A DNA stretch of 19,020 nucleotides from Sphingomonadaceae bacterium. GTDB lineage: Bacteria; Pseudomonadota; Alphaproteobacteria; Sphingomonadales; Sphingomonadaceae. The stretch covers positions 1 through 19,020 of the forward strand of contig RFSU01000020.1 in the NCBI GenBank assembly GCA_009923795.1. The letters run 5' to 3'. Shown here one piece after another: positions 7,672 through 14,624 of the stretch. The first letter of the stretch is position 1; each line of letters starts with the position of its first letter. Made by a program: the position numbers and the translations under genes. The notes beneath the pieces were generated by a model that had not been told where the DNA came from, ran no database searches, and saw nothing but the letters and a program-made list of their open reading frames with translations.

Positions 7672-9494
7672 TGCTCTATGATTTGTGCGGCCCAATCCGA
7701 GCCGGCGTTGTATTCGAAATCGTCATCAGTGCTGGCGCATCCCCTGGTGCCCTTGATGTTGGTGGACTCTGCCAGTGGTGAGGTAGGCTTGGCCCCGTAG
7801 TGGAGCATCACAGAGGCGGCCCCTTGCCAACGGATGAGGAATTCAATCCGCCGGCCAACGGGCACGGTGGGGAATTGCCCAACGGAGCGCGGGCCGTCTT
7901 CGGGGTGGCCATCGCAAGCCGGTTCATGGCGGGCACCGATGCGCTTCCACTCGCCTCCCGTGAGACGCCAAAGCACTTCCCAGGTGAAATCCCCGATGAC
8001 ATCCTCGGCCATCAGGTGAAGGAAATCGCCATGGGGTTCCTGCAGCATCGAGCCTGCAATCTGCCGGGTGAGGATGCGGGACTGGATGGGGTGCGCGGTG
8101 CCATCTTCCAGCCGGTCGTGCTCAAGGTCCGGACGGTAGCGCCAGATGGAATGCCGTTGCTGGTGATGGTTCCAGCAAATGGCAAACAACTCTTCACGGC
8201 CTGAAAAGATACCGCTGACAAATTGGACCGGCCCGCCCGCCTCCGGTGGCAGGCAGCGCAAGCCTTCCCATGCGCCAAGGTCCATGCCGGCGGGCGAAAC
8301 TCCCTGCTCCGGATCCTGACAGGCGGTGACGAAGCCTTTGTGCCAGCGGTGAATGCCACGGCAGAAGTTCCGCACGGTGCAAAAGATGCGTTGTTTTTTC
8401 TCGTGCCGGGCCATGCTGGCAAAGCGAAGGAATTCCTCAAAGTCGCCAGCCATCACGTAGCGGACCGGGCCAGCAAGATCATGGTAGGGACTTCCCGGCG
8501 AATTCCGCTCTGCCCGTGCGCTGCGGAGGGATTGGATTCCCTTGCGGCTGCGGAAAGCGATGTCCCCATCCCAATGGCATGAAGCGAATGGCCCGGCGGC
8601 GGCGGCATTCAGGATGGCGTGCTTGGAAATCACCTGCGTGCCCCAATTTGAGCGCGGCCAGACATTCGTGTTCGCCGTCCATGTCATGCCGGGGGTCGGG
8701 CAGAAGGCGACCATTTCCCCGTGGCCGTGCGCTTCATCCTGGAGCGGCAGGATTTCCAGAGACAGCACGGGACCGGCGCCGGAAGGCGGGGCAAGGAACA
8801 GGCCGGTATTCAGGTAGACCTGCTCTGTGGTGGCCAACACGTTGGAAGCATCCGCATAGTTGGTGCGGTGCACGGGATCGCCTACAATGATGGCGTTCAT
8901 GCCGTTCATGCGGACGCCGATGTGAATCCTCCCGTGCAGGTAGCGGACCGGGCCGGCATTGTGAGGCAACTCGCTGGCGTCCTTGTCCGTGATGGAATAA
9001 CCGGCGCTCCACTTCGTGGTTCCGGTGCGACCATCGAGGATCATGGTCTTGCCGATGCCGTCCGTTTTGACAAAAAAGTATTCCGCCCCCTCCCCCCATG
9101 CCAGTTGCACCGTTGGCGAGGAACGGAGGCCGCCACTGGCATCCTCCAATACCAGGGCAAGCCGGTTGTTTAGCTGGGTGGGGCGGAGGCGAAAGAGTTG
9201 ACCGGCGACGGAATGCAGGATCTGGGCGGATTCCTCAGCAAACCGGATAGCGGACTGGCCGGATGCCGGATTGAAATACCATGCGCCCTGGGTATTTCCC
9301 CGGCGCCAGAGAATCAGATCCTCTTCCTTGCCGGTGATGGGCACGCCTTCCCAGCCGTGGGCAGTGCGGGCCATGCGTTTGTGCAGGCGGACGTTGGTGG
9401 CCTTCTGAAAGCTGGAATCGTTCAGCAAAAATGGATGCAACTCCCCCCGCGCCCCGCCGGACGCAAAGCCAAGGGGGAAGGTGGGCGTGCTCAT
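7653..9494 (-). CDS. Tail hub / tail-tube nozzle-like protein
   Basis: This 613-residue protein begins with a Pro-Leu-Gly-Phe strand and a Gly/Ala turn. A stretch around residues 22-45 follows, running Leu-Asn-Asp through Ala-Thr-Asn-Val-Arg to an Arg-Thr-Ala-His-Gly-Trp-Glu turn. This is how podovirus tail-hub or stabilisation proteins (T7 gp12-like, P22 gp10-like) usually open. After that come many beta-rich repeats with Trp, Gly and Asp turns, as in a propeller-like tail nozzle, over the length typical of that class (about 500-800 residues). The assignment rests on this N-terminal pattern, beta-rich composition, size and operon place; no decisive motif is visible. The ATG at 9494 overlaps the upstream stop as ATGA. 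Confidence 0.6.
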   Translation of the reverse strand: MSTPTFPLGFASGGARGELHPFLLNDSSFQKATNVRLHKRMARTAHGWEGVPITGKEEDLILWRRGNTQGAWYFNPASGQSAIRFAEESAQILHSVAGQLFRLRPTQLNNRLALVLEDASGGLRSSPTVQLAWGEGAEYFFVKTDGIGKTMILDGRTGTTKWSAGYSITDKDASELPHNAGPVRYLHGRIHIGVRMNGMNAIIVGDPVHRTNYADASNVLATTEQVYLNTGLFLAPPSGAGPVLSLEILPLQDEAHGHGEMVAFCPTPGMTWTANTNVWPRSNWGTQVISKHAILNAAAAGPFASCHWDGDIAFRSRKGIQSLRSARAERNSPGSPYHDLAGPVRYVMAGDFEEFLRFASMARHEKKQRIFCTVRNFCRGIHRWHKGFVTACQDPEQGVSPAGMDLGAWEGLRCLPPEAGGPVQFVSGIFSGREELFAICWNHHQQRHSIWRYRPDLEHDRLEDGTAHPIQSRILTRQIAGSMLQEPHGDFLHLMAEDVIGDFTWEVLWRLTGGEWKRIGARHEPACDGHPEDGPRSVGQFPTVPVGRRIEFLIRWQGAASVMLHYGAKPTSPLAESTNIKGTRGCASTDDDFEYNAGSDWAAQIIEQCQPRT

Positions 9495-10648
9495 TTCAGG
9501 AAACCATCCAGACTGATCTCAATAGCAGTAGATCCCTGTGTTCCTGCCGTGACAATATTTTGACTGCACTGCAATTGCAGGATCTTCGTGTTGGGAATAG
9601 GGACAATAATCTGGCACGAGGATGTGTCACTACCCGCGCCATCGCCTCCGTTATTGCTCAATTTGATGCGGGAATATTCCACTCCGTTCACCATGACGAA
9701 AAGCTCATAGCTTTTTGAATATGTGTATGCTCCGATTTGAATGTAAACCAGCGCAGCGGTATACTTGGCATTATATCCGGTAACTCCCGTCAGATTGTAG
9801 TTGACGCTTGAAGGTGAAAAGCTGCCCGAATCAGGGCTGTAGTTTGAATGCATCATCACCCGCGCAACGGTCTGGAACGCAGGGTTGGCGTCAATGATCT
9901 TCGTGATAAGCGTCACTAATTTTGACCATCCCATTTTCACCGCCTGCTTCACGGATCCTCCTCCCGCACAGGTTTCGTGACGCCATCCCGCCAGCCAGAT
10001 ATTCTGAGTTTGTCCGGATTCCGGCTCCAGCACATCGGCATCAATCACATCAGGGACTTCGGCCTGCTGCCATTTATCCATGCTGAACCAGCGGTATTCG
10101 GTGACCGTCCTGCCCTCGCAAATAGTCCTCTCGTAGGGGACATATCCGAGAATGCGCGGGGAGACACAGGGTCCAGCGTTCGACTGCCGGCCATTGATCA
10201 AAAATTCCGGCGCCATCACGGCCCACTGCGTTCCCCCGGCGCAACACTCATCCCGTAGCATGGCGGGCAGGCCAAGGTTGCCGGGAAAGACATCGCCGCT
10301 GACGATTTCGGAAACGGTTTCCCCGCAGGCTGATTCCAACAGGGGAAGCCGGTGACGCTTGGTGGCATCCACGCCGGCGAGATTGGCGAATTCCGGGTTA
10401 TTCAGTGGCCCGGCAAAATCTGGCTGGCATCCATCAGGATCGTGTTGCCAAACTCCTTTCGGGCCTTCCGGGCGGGTCAGGCAGCCGGTGATTGGATCCA
10501 CGGCTACAAGGTTGGTGCCGACCGATGCATCAGAGCCGGCCAGTCCAATCAGCCGGTCATCGCAGAAGCGGTTGGCGGATGGGTTGGCGGTGAAGGTCCA
10601 GCTCCCGGTTGTCGGGGCGGGTGTGCAGGGATTTCCGGGGCAGGCCAT
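9491..10648 (-). CDS. Cys-rich two-part virion protein with an AT-rich C-terminal domain
   Basis: This 385-residue protein is the first gene of the minus-strand block. The N-terminal part (1-230) contains 11 of its 13 cysteines (3, 8, 29, 56, 74, 108, 135, 136, 161, 177, 227), spread among Gly/Pro/Asp turns and Trp residues. The C-terminal part (about 245-385) is beta-rich with Asn, Ser, Thr and Tyr, like a jelly-roll or carbohydrate-binding fold. Its DNA is AT-richer: 24 of 60 bases at 9661-9720 are G or C. A two-part build with a divergent C-terminus fits a receptor-binding or decoration protein, which is an inference. I chose the ATG at 10648. The same frame extends to a GTG at 10804, but that would run into the divergent portal gene and adds unlikely Cys/Lys-rich sequence. 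No family recognised. Confidence 0.75.
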   Translation of the reverse strand: MACPGNPCTPAPTTGSWTFTANPSANRFCDDRLIGLAGSDASVGTNLVAVDPITGCLTRPEGPKGVWQHDPDGCQPDFAGPLNNPEFANLAGVDATKRHRLPLLESACGETVSEIVSGDVFPGNLGLPAMLRDECCAGGTQWAVMAPEFLINGRQSNAGPCVSPRILGYVPYERTICEGRTVTEYRWFSMDKWQQAEVPDVIDADVLEPESGQTQNIWLAGWRHETCAGGGSVKQAVKMGWSKLVTLITKIIDANPAFQTVARVMMHSNYSPDSGSFSPSSVNYNLTGVTGYNAKYTAALVYIQIGAYTYSKSYELFVMVNGVEYSRIKLSNNGGDGAGSDTSSCQIIVPIPNTKILQLQCSQNIVTAGTQGSTAIEISLDGFLK

Positions 10649-10719
10649 ACTAAGCGGACCTGTCGCTTGACTTTTGCCTATTGCAAGCGATTTGCATTTA
10701 CTGACCGGACAGGCATTGC
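10649..10719. promoter_or_regulatory. Divergent promoter/operator region between the two gene blocks
   Basis: This 71-bp gap is the only place where transcription of both blocks could start inside the window. It contains a TTGACT hexamer at 10667-10672 on the plus strand, but no good -10 element at 17-18 bases, so no promoter can be called. TGCAA at 10682-10686 and TTGCA at 10692-10696 form a small inverted repeat with a 5-base spacer, a possible operator half-site pair. The 15-mer at 10678-10692 also occurs, with two changes, at 6907-6921. The role as a control region follows from the gene arrangement; the individual elements are weak. Confidence 0.5.
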
Positions 10720-13125
10720 ATGGAAGATCCCGAAACTGACGAAGGCCCCGCCCATGAAGCGGCTGAAAAGGAACTGCTCCTGAAGGTGCAGAGTATCCTG
10801 ACACGGATCGACCAGTGGCGCACCCTGTCCTACCATGCGGACCGCCGGTATGCGGAACTGCTCCGCCACTTCAACGGCGGCTACCTGCAAGTGTTCACGG
10901 ATCCAAAGACGGGCGTGGACATGGCGCACTATGCCAATTTCAACGTGGCCCGGAGCCGCCTGCTCAAGATCAGCCGCGAGCGCCGGCAACCGTATTTTGG
11001 CAAGCTGGGCATTTTCGATGTCAAACTGACCAAGCCTGAGTTGAAGGCCATGCCGGGATTGGAACTGGCTTGCAACGAAGCGCTATCCAAAATCATCCGC
11101 TCGGATGGACGGATGACGCCGCACTACCGGGCGAATGTGGAGGACGCCATCCTGACCGGTCGCGGGGTGATGTGGCGGAAGATGAAGACTCAATTGGTGC
11201 CAGAGCGAGGGCGATTGCTGGCGCACCCTGACGCCATCGCGGCCACCAAGGATGACAGCCTGGGTGAATGGGCCTTCGCCAGCACGGTAAAGGCGGCGGA
11301 ACTATTCCGGATCGCCAAAGACTCCAAGGACGAAGGGATCAAATCGCAGGCCGAATCCCTACTGAAGGCCATCGTCAAGCGGCACAGCCCGGAGCAGACT
11401 CCACTGAACTGGCCACTGGCAACGGAGCCATGGGAGGTCTTTGATGCCACTCTACGCCTGACTGAATACGGCAGGCGGGCCTTGGATACGGTGATTCCCT
11501 GCTTCTGGTATTTTGAGAAGGACTTATCGGGGCCACCAAGCGAGCGGCCCGTCAGCGTCTACTGTGTGGCCCGGCATGGAGTGGATCTTTCCATTGTGAC
11601 AGATGATTCCGGCAAGGTGTCATCGAAAAAAAAGGAAGGGCCAGACGCTGCGGAAGGGATGATCTACCGGAAGGAGAAGTGCTTTGCTTCCGTCAGCGAA
11701 TGCTGCTGGCTGTTTACCATCGGAGAGCAATTTGGAGGAGAGCCAACGCTGGGCCGGATCAAGGGTGAGGGTGAAATCCAATACGCGGCTGACATCCGGA
11801 TTCAGAAAATGCTGAATAGCATGCTGCGGCGGATCGAGGTGGAGAATATGACGCTGTTCAAAAATTCGGGTGCCAGCAAGCGGGCGCTGGATGATCTGGC
11901 CAGTAATCCGCTGCGGGATCAGGATGTGATTCCGGAGGGCATTGATTTCATCGAGCGCCGGTTCGGGGACAAGCCGCTGTCCGGCATGATGCAGTTCGTT
12001 GGTCTGCTTTCCGGCTATGCGGCGGATCATGCGGCGGTGGACACTGGGCATACGGACTCGCCACGGGAGGAGAATTTCAAAGACCAAGTGCTGGAGCGGA
12101 TGAATGACCGGGTGGCTGCCAAGACCATCACGGAAAGCGAGTGGGGGGATTGCCTTGATCCAGTGGCCGACACGATTGGCTACCTGATTTTCGATGCGGT
12201 GTTGGTGAAGGCGGATCAGGCGTGGGAATTCCGCGAGATGTTTTTCAAAGAACTGAAAGCGGCAGGGTTTGAGATGGCTGCAAAAGACTTTAAGGATGGC
12301 GTGAGCGTAAGCGCCCGCCGCCTGCCGGGCCATGGTGATATGGCCGTAGCGATGGCGCGGGCGGATGCCAACATTGCGCTGGCTCAAATGACCGGGCCGG
12401 AAGCAGTAGCGCGGGCCGTGTTTGAAAAGGCGGTCCTGGTGGCGGGCGGCGATGTGCAGAAGGCGGCGGCCCTGCTGGGTGGAATCCCTGGTGGACCGAA
12501 AGCGCCGGAAGGGATGGACGTGCACAATGCCCAGATGCAGATGGCCAGCATTCTGGCGGCCGGCGTGCAGCTCACTCCGCAAGCCGACGACAATCCCTTT
12601 ATCCACACGGCTGTGCAAATGACCCTGCTGGAAGGCGCACTGGCCGGCTATCAACAGGACGGCGGGTGGAGCAAGAATGATATGCGCTGCTGGGATGCAG
12701 CTCTTGCCCATGCCATTGCGGATGTGATGAGGATCCCGATTGATAAGGCGAAGCAGGCCAGCATCCAGCGCATCAAGGCCCTGCAAGCTACGGCCAGTGG
12801 ACTGCCCGTCTTCGATCAAGGCCAGCCGCCGATTGACCCCGTGGACGCGGCCAAACTGCAACTGGCGCAGGATGAGCAGGCTCGGAAGCGCGAGAAAGAC
12901 CAGACGGCACAGGAGCGCTGGGTCCGCACTCAAATGCACCGCGAAGAGCGCGATGCCGATATGCTGGCTCTGCAACAACATAGCGTGATTGCCAGCAATA
13001 GCCGGTTGGACAAAGAGCAATCCGGCAAACAGGCCAGCCGCCAGCTATCTGATGCCATCGCCCTGAATGAGGCCACCGCTCCCGAACCCAAACCCAAGAC
13101 CACCTCCTCCGATGAGTTTGATTGA
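10720..13125 (+). CDS. Portal protein (head-tail connector)
   Basis: The portal forms the dodecameric ring through which DNA enters and leaves the capsid. The 801-residue length is in the range of large podovirus portals. The protein has an N-terminal helical region with a Tyr/Arg-rich segment (about 35-65), a long mixed alpha/beta core, a central pair of helices rich in Met/Leu/Arg near residues 360-385 and an acidic-basic loop. The C-terminal part, from about 700, is a Gln/Lys/Glu/Arg-rich helix of the kind portals use for the barrel, ending in a polar tail. I see no unique portal signature, so the call relies on architecture, size and its place with scaffold and terminase. The ATG at 10720 is the first in the frame after the divergent gap. 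The gene end overlaps the next start by 14 bases. Confidence 0.65.
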   Translation: MEDPETDEGPAHEAAEKELLLKVQSILTRIDQWRTLSYHADRRYAELLRHFNGGYLQVFTDPKTGVDMAHYANFNVARSRLLKISRERRQPYFGKLGIFDVKLTKPELKAMPGLELACNEALSKIIRSDGRMTPHYRANVEDAILTGRGVMWRKMKTQLVPERGRLLAHPDAIAATKDDSLGEWAFASTVKAAELFRIAKDSKDEGIKSQAESLLKAIVKRHSPEQTPLNWPLATEPWEVFDATLRLTEYGRRALDTVIPCFWYFEKDLSGPPSERPVSVYCVARHGVDLSIVTDDSGKVSSKKKEGPDAAEGMIYRKEKCFASVSECCWLFTIGEQFGGEPTLGRIKGEGEIQYAADIRIQKMLNSMLRRIEVENMTLFKNSGASKRALDDLASNPLRDQDVIPEGIDFIERRFGDKPLSGMMQFVGLLSGYAADHAAVDTGHTDSPREENFKDQVLERMNDRVAAKTITESEWGDCLDPVADTIGYLIFDAVLVKADQAWEFREMFFKELKAAGFEMAAKDFKDGVSVSARRLPGHGDMAVAMARADANIALAQMTGPEAVARAVFEKAVLVAGGDVQKAAALLGGIPGGPKAPEGMDVHNAQMQMASILAAGVQLTPQADDNPFIHTAVQMTLLEGALAGYQQDGGWSKNDMRCWDAALAHAIADVMRIPIDKAKQASIQRIKALQATASGLPVFDQGQPPIDPVDAAKLQLAQDEQARKREKDQTAQERWVRTQMHREERDADMLALQQHSVIASNSRLDKEQSGKQASRQLSDAIALNEATAPEPKPKTTSSDEFD

Positions 13126-13837
13126 TACCTTGAAGTCCCTATTCCGGGGCCGTCCTACATTGCCGGTTGCCCCTAAGCCGCCTGCTGATGCACCGCGAAT
13201 CCTGCTGCATGATGGCAATATCCGCTGGGATTCCTTTGAGAATATCCGCAAGGCTTTGCGCGGGGCTTCCTCTGTTGTTATCAACGGCTACACCATCGAC
13301 CTCGGCGGCGCGGTGCTGGACGGCTCCCGCATCACGCACCCGAGCGACCGGAATGATGAAAACTCCCGCAGCATTGAACTGTCGGTGAATGGCATCACGC
13401 TGCGGAATGGCTGGGTTTCCGATGTGCCGGGCGGGATCGTGGTCCGGGCGTCCAACTGCAATTTCCGCCAGTTGAAGTTCATCAGGATTGGCGAGGATGC
13501 TATTTCCACGGTAGGCACTGCGAGCACGGCCAATTGCATCTACGATTGCGAATTCTGGAATGACGCCAAGGGCGACAAGTCCATCCAGTGGAACAATGCG
13601 CAGGATTCAACCATCAAGGATTGCATGATCGTTGGCGGAATCACCGGCATCCGGATTCAGAAGGTGAGCTACGGCATGAGGAAGGTCACGGCATGGCTGC
13701 GCGGCATTCGCTTTGTCGGCTGTGAAACCGGCATCAATGCGGCGGGCGATACCACGGTGCGGCTGAATGGCGCGACCTTTGAAGGCGTCGGCAAAAAATG
13801 GGTGACCAACAACGGGGCCAAAGTCGTCCAGACCTGA
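13112..13837 (+). CDS. Right-handed beta-helix protein, pectate-lyase-like
   Basis: This 241-residue protein has an N-terminal amphipathic helix (2-12) and a Pro-rich linker (14-27), then short beta rungs with regular Asn/Cys/Gly/Ile turns to the end. Between residues 118 and 182 it has the ladder expected of a right-handed parallel beta-helix. A Gly-Glu-Asp-Ala turn (127-130) and an Asp-Lys-Ser-Ile-Gln segment (155-159) resemble the calcium-site region of pectate lyases. There is no signal peptide. The ATG at 13112, inside the portal gene end, gives a cleaner N-terminus than an upstream in-frame start at 13067, which only adds Pro-rich sequence. It may be an enzyme for host polysaccharide or a structural beta-helix; its place between portal and co-chaperonin is unusual for a tail depolymerase. 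Activity is not shown. Confidence 0.6.
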   Translation: MSLIDTLKSLFRGRPTLPVAPKPPADAPRILLHDGNIRWDSFENIRKALRGASSVVINGYTIDLGGAVLDGSRITHPSDRNDENSRSIELSVNGITLRNGWVSDVPGGIVVRASNCNFRQLKFIRIGEDAISTVGTASTANCIYDCEFWNDAKGDKSIQWNNAQDSTIKDCMIVGGITGIRIQKVSYGMRKVTAWLRGIRFVGCETGINAAGDTTVRLNGATFEGVGKKWVTNNGAKVVQT

Positions 13838-13877
13838 AACTTTTCCATCAACCAACATAACCAATAATCATCCTCCA

Positions 13878-14144
13878 ATGATTCCACCACTCCAACCACT
13901 GGGCCAGCGCGTGCTGGTGAAACGGGCGACACCGCCCAAACAAACTGCGGGCGGGCTTCACCTGCCGGATCAAGCCGCTGAACAGGAACAGCGCGCTCAG
14001 GTCATCGCTTTGGGCAAAGGCGGCAAGGATTTCGCCGTCGCCGTGGGTGACATCGTGATGCTGGCGAAATACCAGGGAACGCCGCTGGGAAATGAAGGAA
14101 ACTACATTGTGCCGGAATGTGACATCCTCTGCATCCTAAAATAA
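13878..14144 (+). CDS. GroES-family co-chaperonin (phage-encoded)
   Basis: GroES forms the heptameric lid of the chaperonin GroEL; phages such as T4 carry a functional analogue (gp31) needed to fold the capsid protein. This 88-residue protein is close to normal GroES length (about 97). It shows the family pattern: Pro-Leu-x-x-Arg-Val-Leu-Val-Lys (7-15), a mobile loop (about 17-36) with Ala-Gly-Gly then a hydrophobic tripeptide Leu-His-Leu (27-29) where GroES has Ile-Val-Leu, a Val-Ile-Ala-Leu-Gly strand (42-46), Val-Gly-Asp-Ile-Val (56-60) and a closing Cys-Asp-Ile-Leu (81-84). It sits in the head operon after an AT-rich 40-base gap, and the next gene is a diverged second copy. It probably works with the host GroEL; no groL is in the window. 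Confidence 0.92.
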   Translation: MIPPLQPLGQRVLVKRATPPKQTAGGLHLPDQAAEQEQRAQVIALGKGGKDFAVAVGDIVMLAKYQGTPLGNEGNYIVPECDILCILK

Positions 14145-14151
14145 CCAGACC

Positions 14152-14619
14152 ATGGACACCGTCTATTCCCCTCTCTACTATCAATACACCTGCCCGATTG
14201 TTCCCATCAACGGCCGGACTGTCATCCGCAAGGCCCGCGCCGATGAGAAAGTGGGCAGCCTCTACATTCCGGAGGACATTCAAAAAGCCCGCCAGGAGGA
14301 TTGGGAGGCTGAGGTTGTCGCCATCGCCCCCACGGGAGGCTGGCGCATGGGTGCCATCCAGGAGAAATACCTTGATGAGTATGGCCATCTCGAAAGCCGG
14401 CCGCCTGAGTCCCTGAGCAAGGGTTTCCTGAATGACGGCAAAATCTGGAAGATCAAACCTTACTATGTTGAAGCGCCAACCCTGCCGCCGGGAACCAAGA
14501 TCGTAGCCTGCAACCTGTCAGGCCAGCCGGTGCGCAATGGCGACGACGGCTTTGACTACTACCTGACGGATGGCGAGCACGCCTACAAGGCTGTCCGCAA
14601 CCCACAACCTGAAACCTAA
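14152..14619 (+). CDS. Second, diverged GroES-like protein with a ~50-residue insertion
   Basis: This 155-residue protein keeps the GroES order in two separated halves. The first half has Gly-Arg-Thr-Val-Ile-Arg-Lys (21-27), a charged loop with Glu-Lys-Val-Gly-Ser followed by the hydrophobic tripeptide Leu-Tyr-Ile (37-39) and Pro-Glu-Asp, then a Glu-Ala-Glu-Val-Val-Ala-Ile-Ala strand (52-59). The second half has Leu-Pro-Pro-Gly-Thr-Lys-Ile-Val (111-118), a Ser-Gly-Gln-Pro-Val turn, Phe-Asp-Tyr-Tyr-Leu (134-138) and Glu-His-Ala-Tyr-Lys-Ala-Val (142-148), which line up with the end of GroES. About 50 residues (61-110), rich in Tyr, Pro and Lys, are inserted between them. It starts 7 bases after the true GroES gene. 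The homology is my reading of the pattern; it may cap a chaperonin, form mixed rings or have a new job. Confidence 0.65.
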   Translation: MDTVYSPLYYQYTCPIVPINGRTVIRKARADEKVGSLYIPEDIQKARQEDWEAEVVAIAPTGGWRMGAIQEKYLDEYGHLESRPPESLSKGFLNDGKIWKIKPYYVEAPTLPPGTKIVACNLSGQPVRNGDDGFDYYLTDGEHAYKAVRNPQPET

Positions 14620-14624
14620 TTTCC

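Noticed and set aside
10667..10696. Sigma-70 promoter in the divergent gap
   Set aside because: TTGACT is a good -35 match, but the sequences 17 or 18 bases downstream do not resemble TATAAT, so I did not call a promoter.
10649..10804. Longer GTG start for the first minus-strand gene
   Set aside because: It would overlap the start of the divergent portal gene and adds about 52 residues without features; the ATG at 10648 leaves a sensible divergent gap.
11620..13020. Long open frame on the minus strand opposite the portal gene
   Set aside because: Its His/Arg/Leu/Pro-rich translation has no recognisable features, and it lies wholly inside the portal gene. Long antisense frames are expected opposite GC-rich codons.
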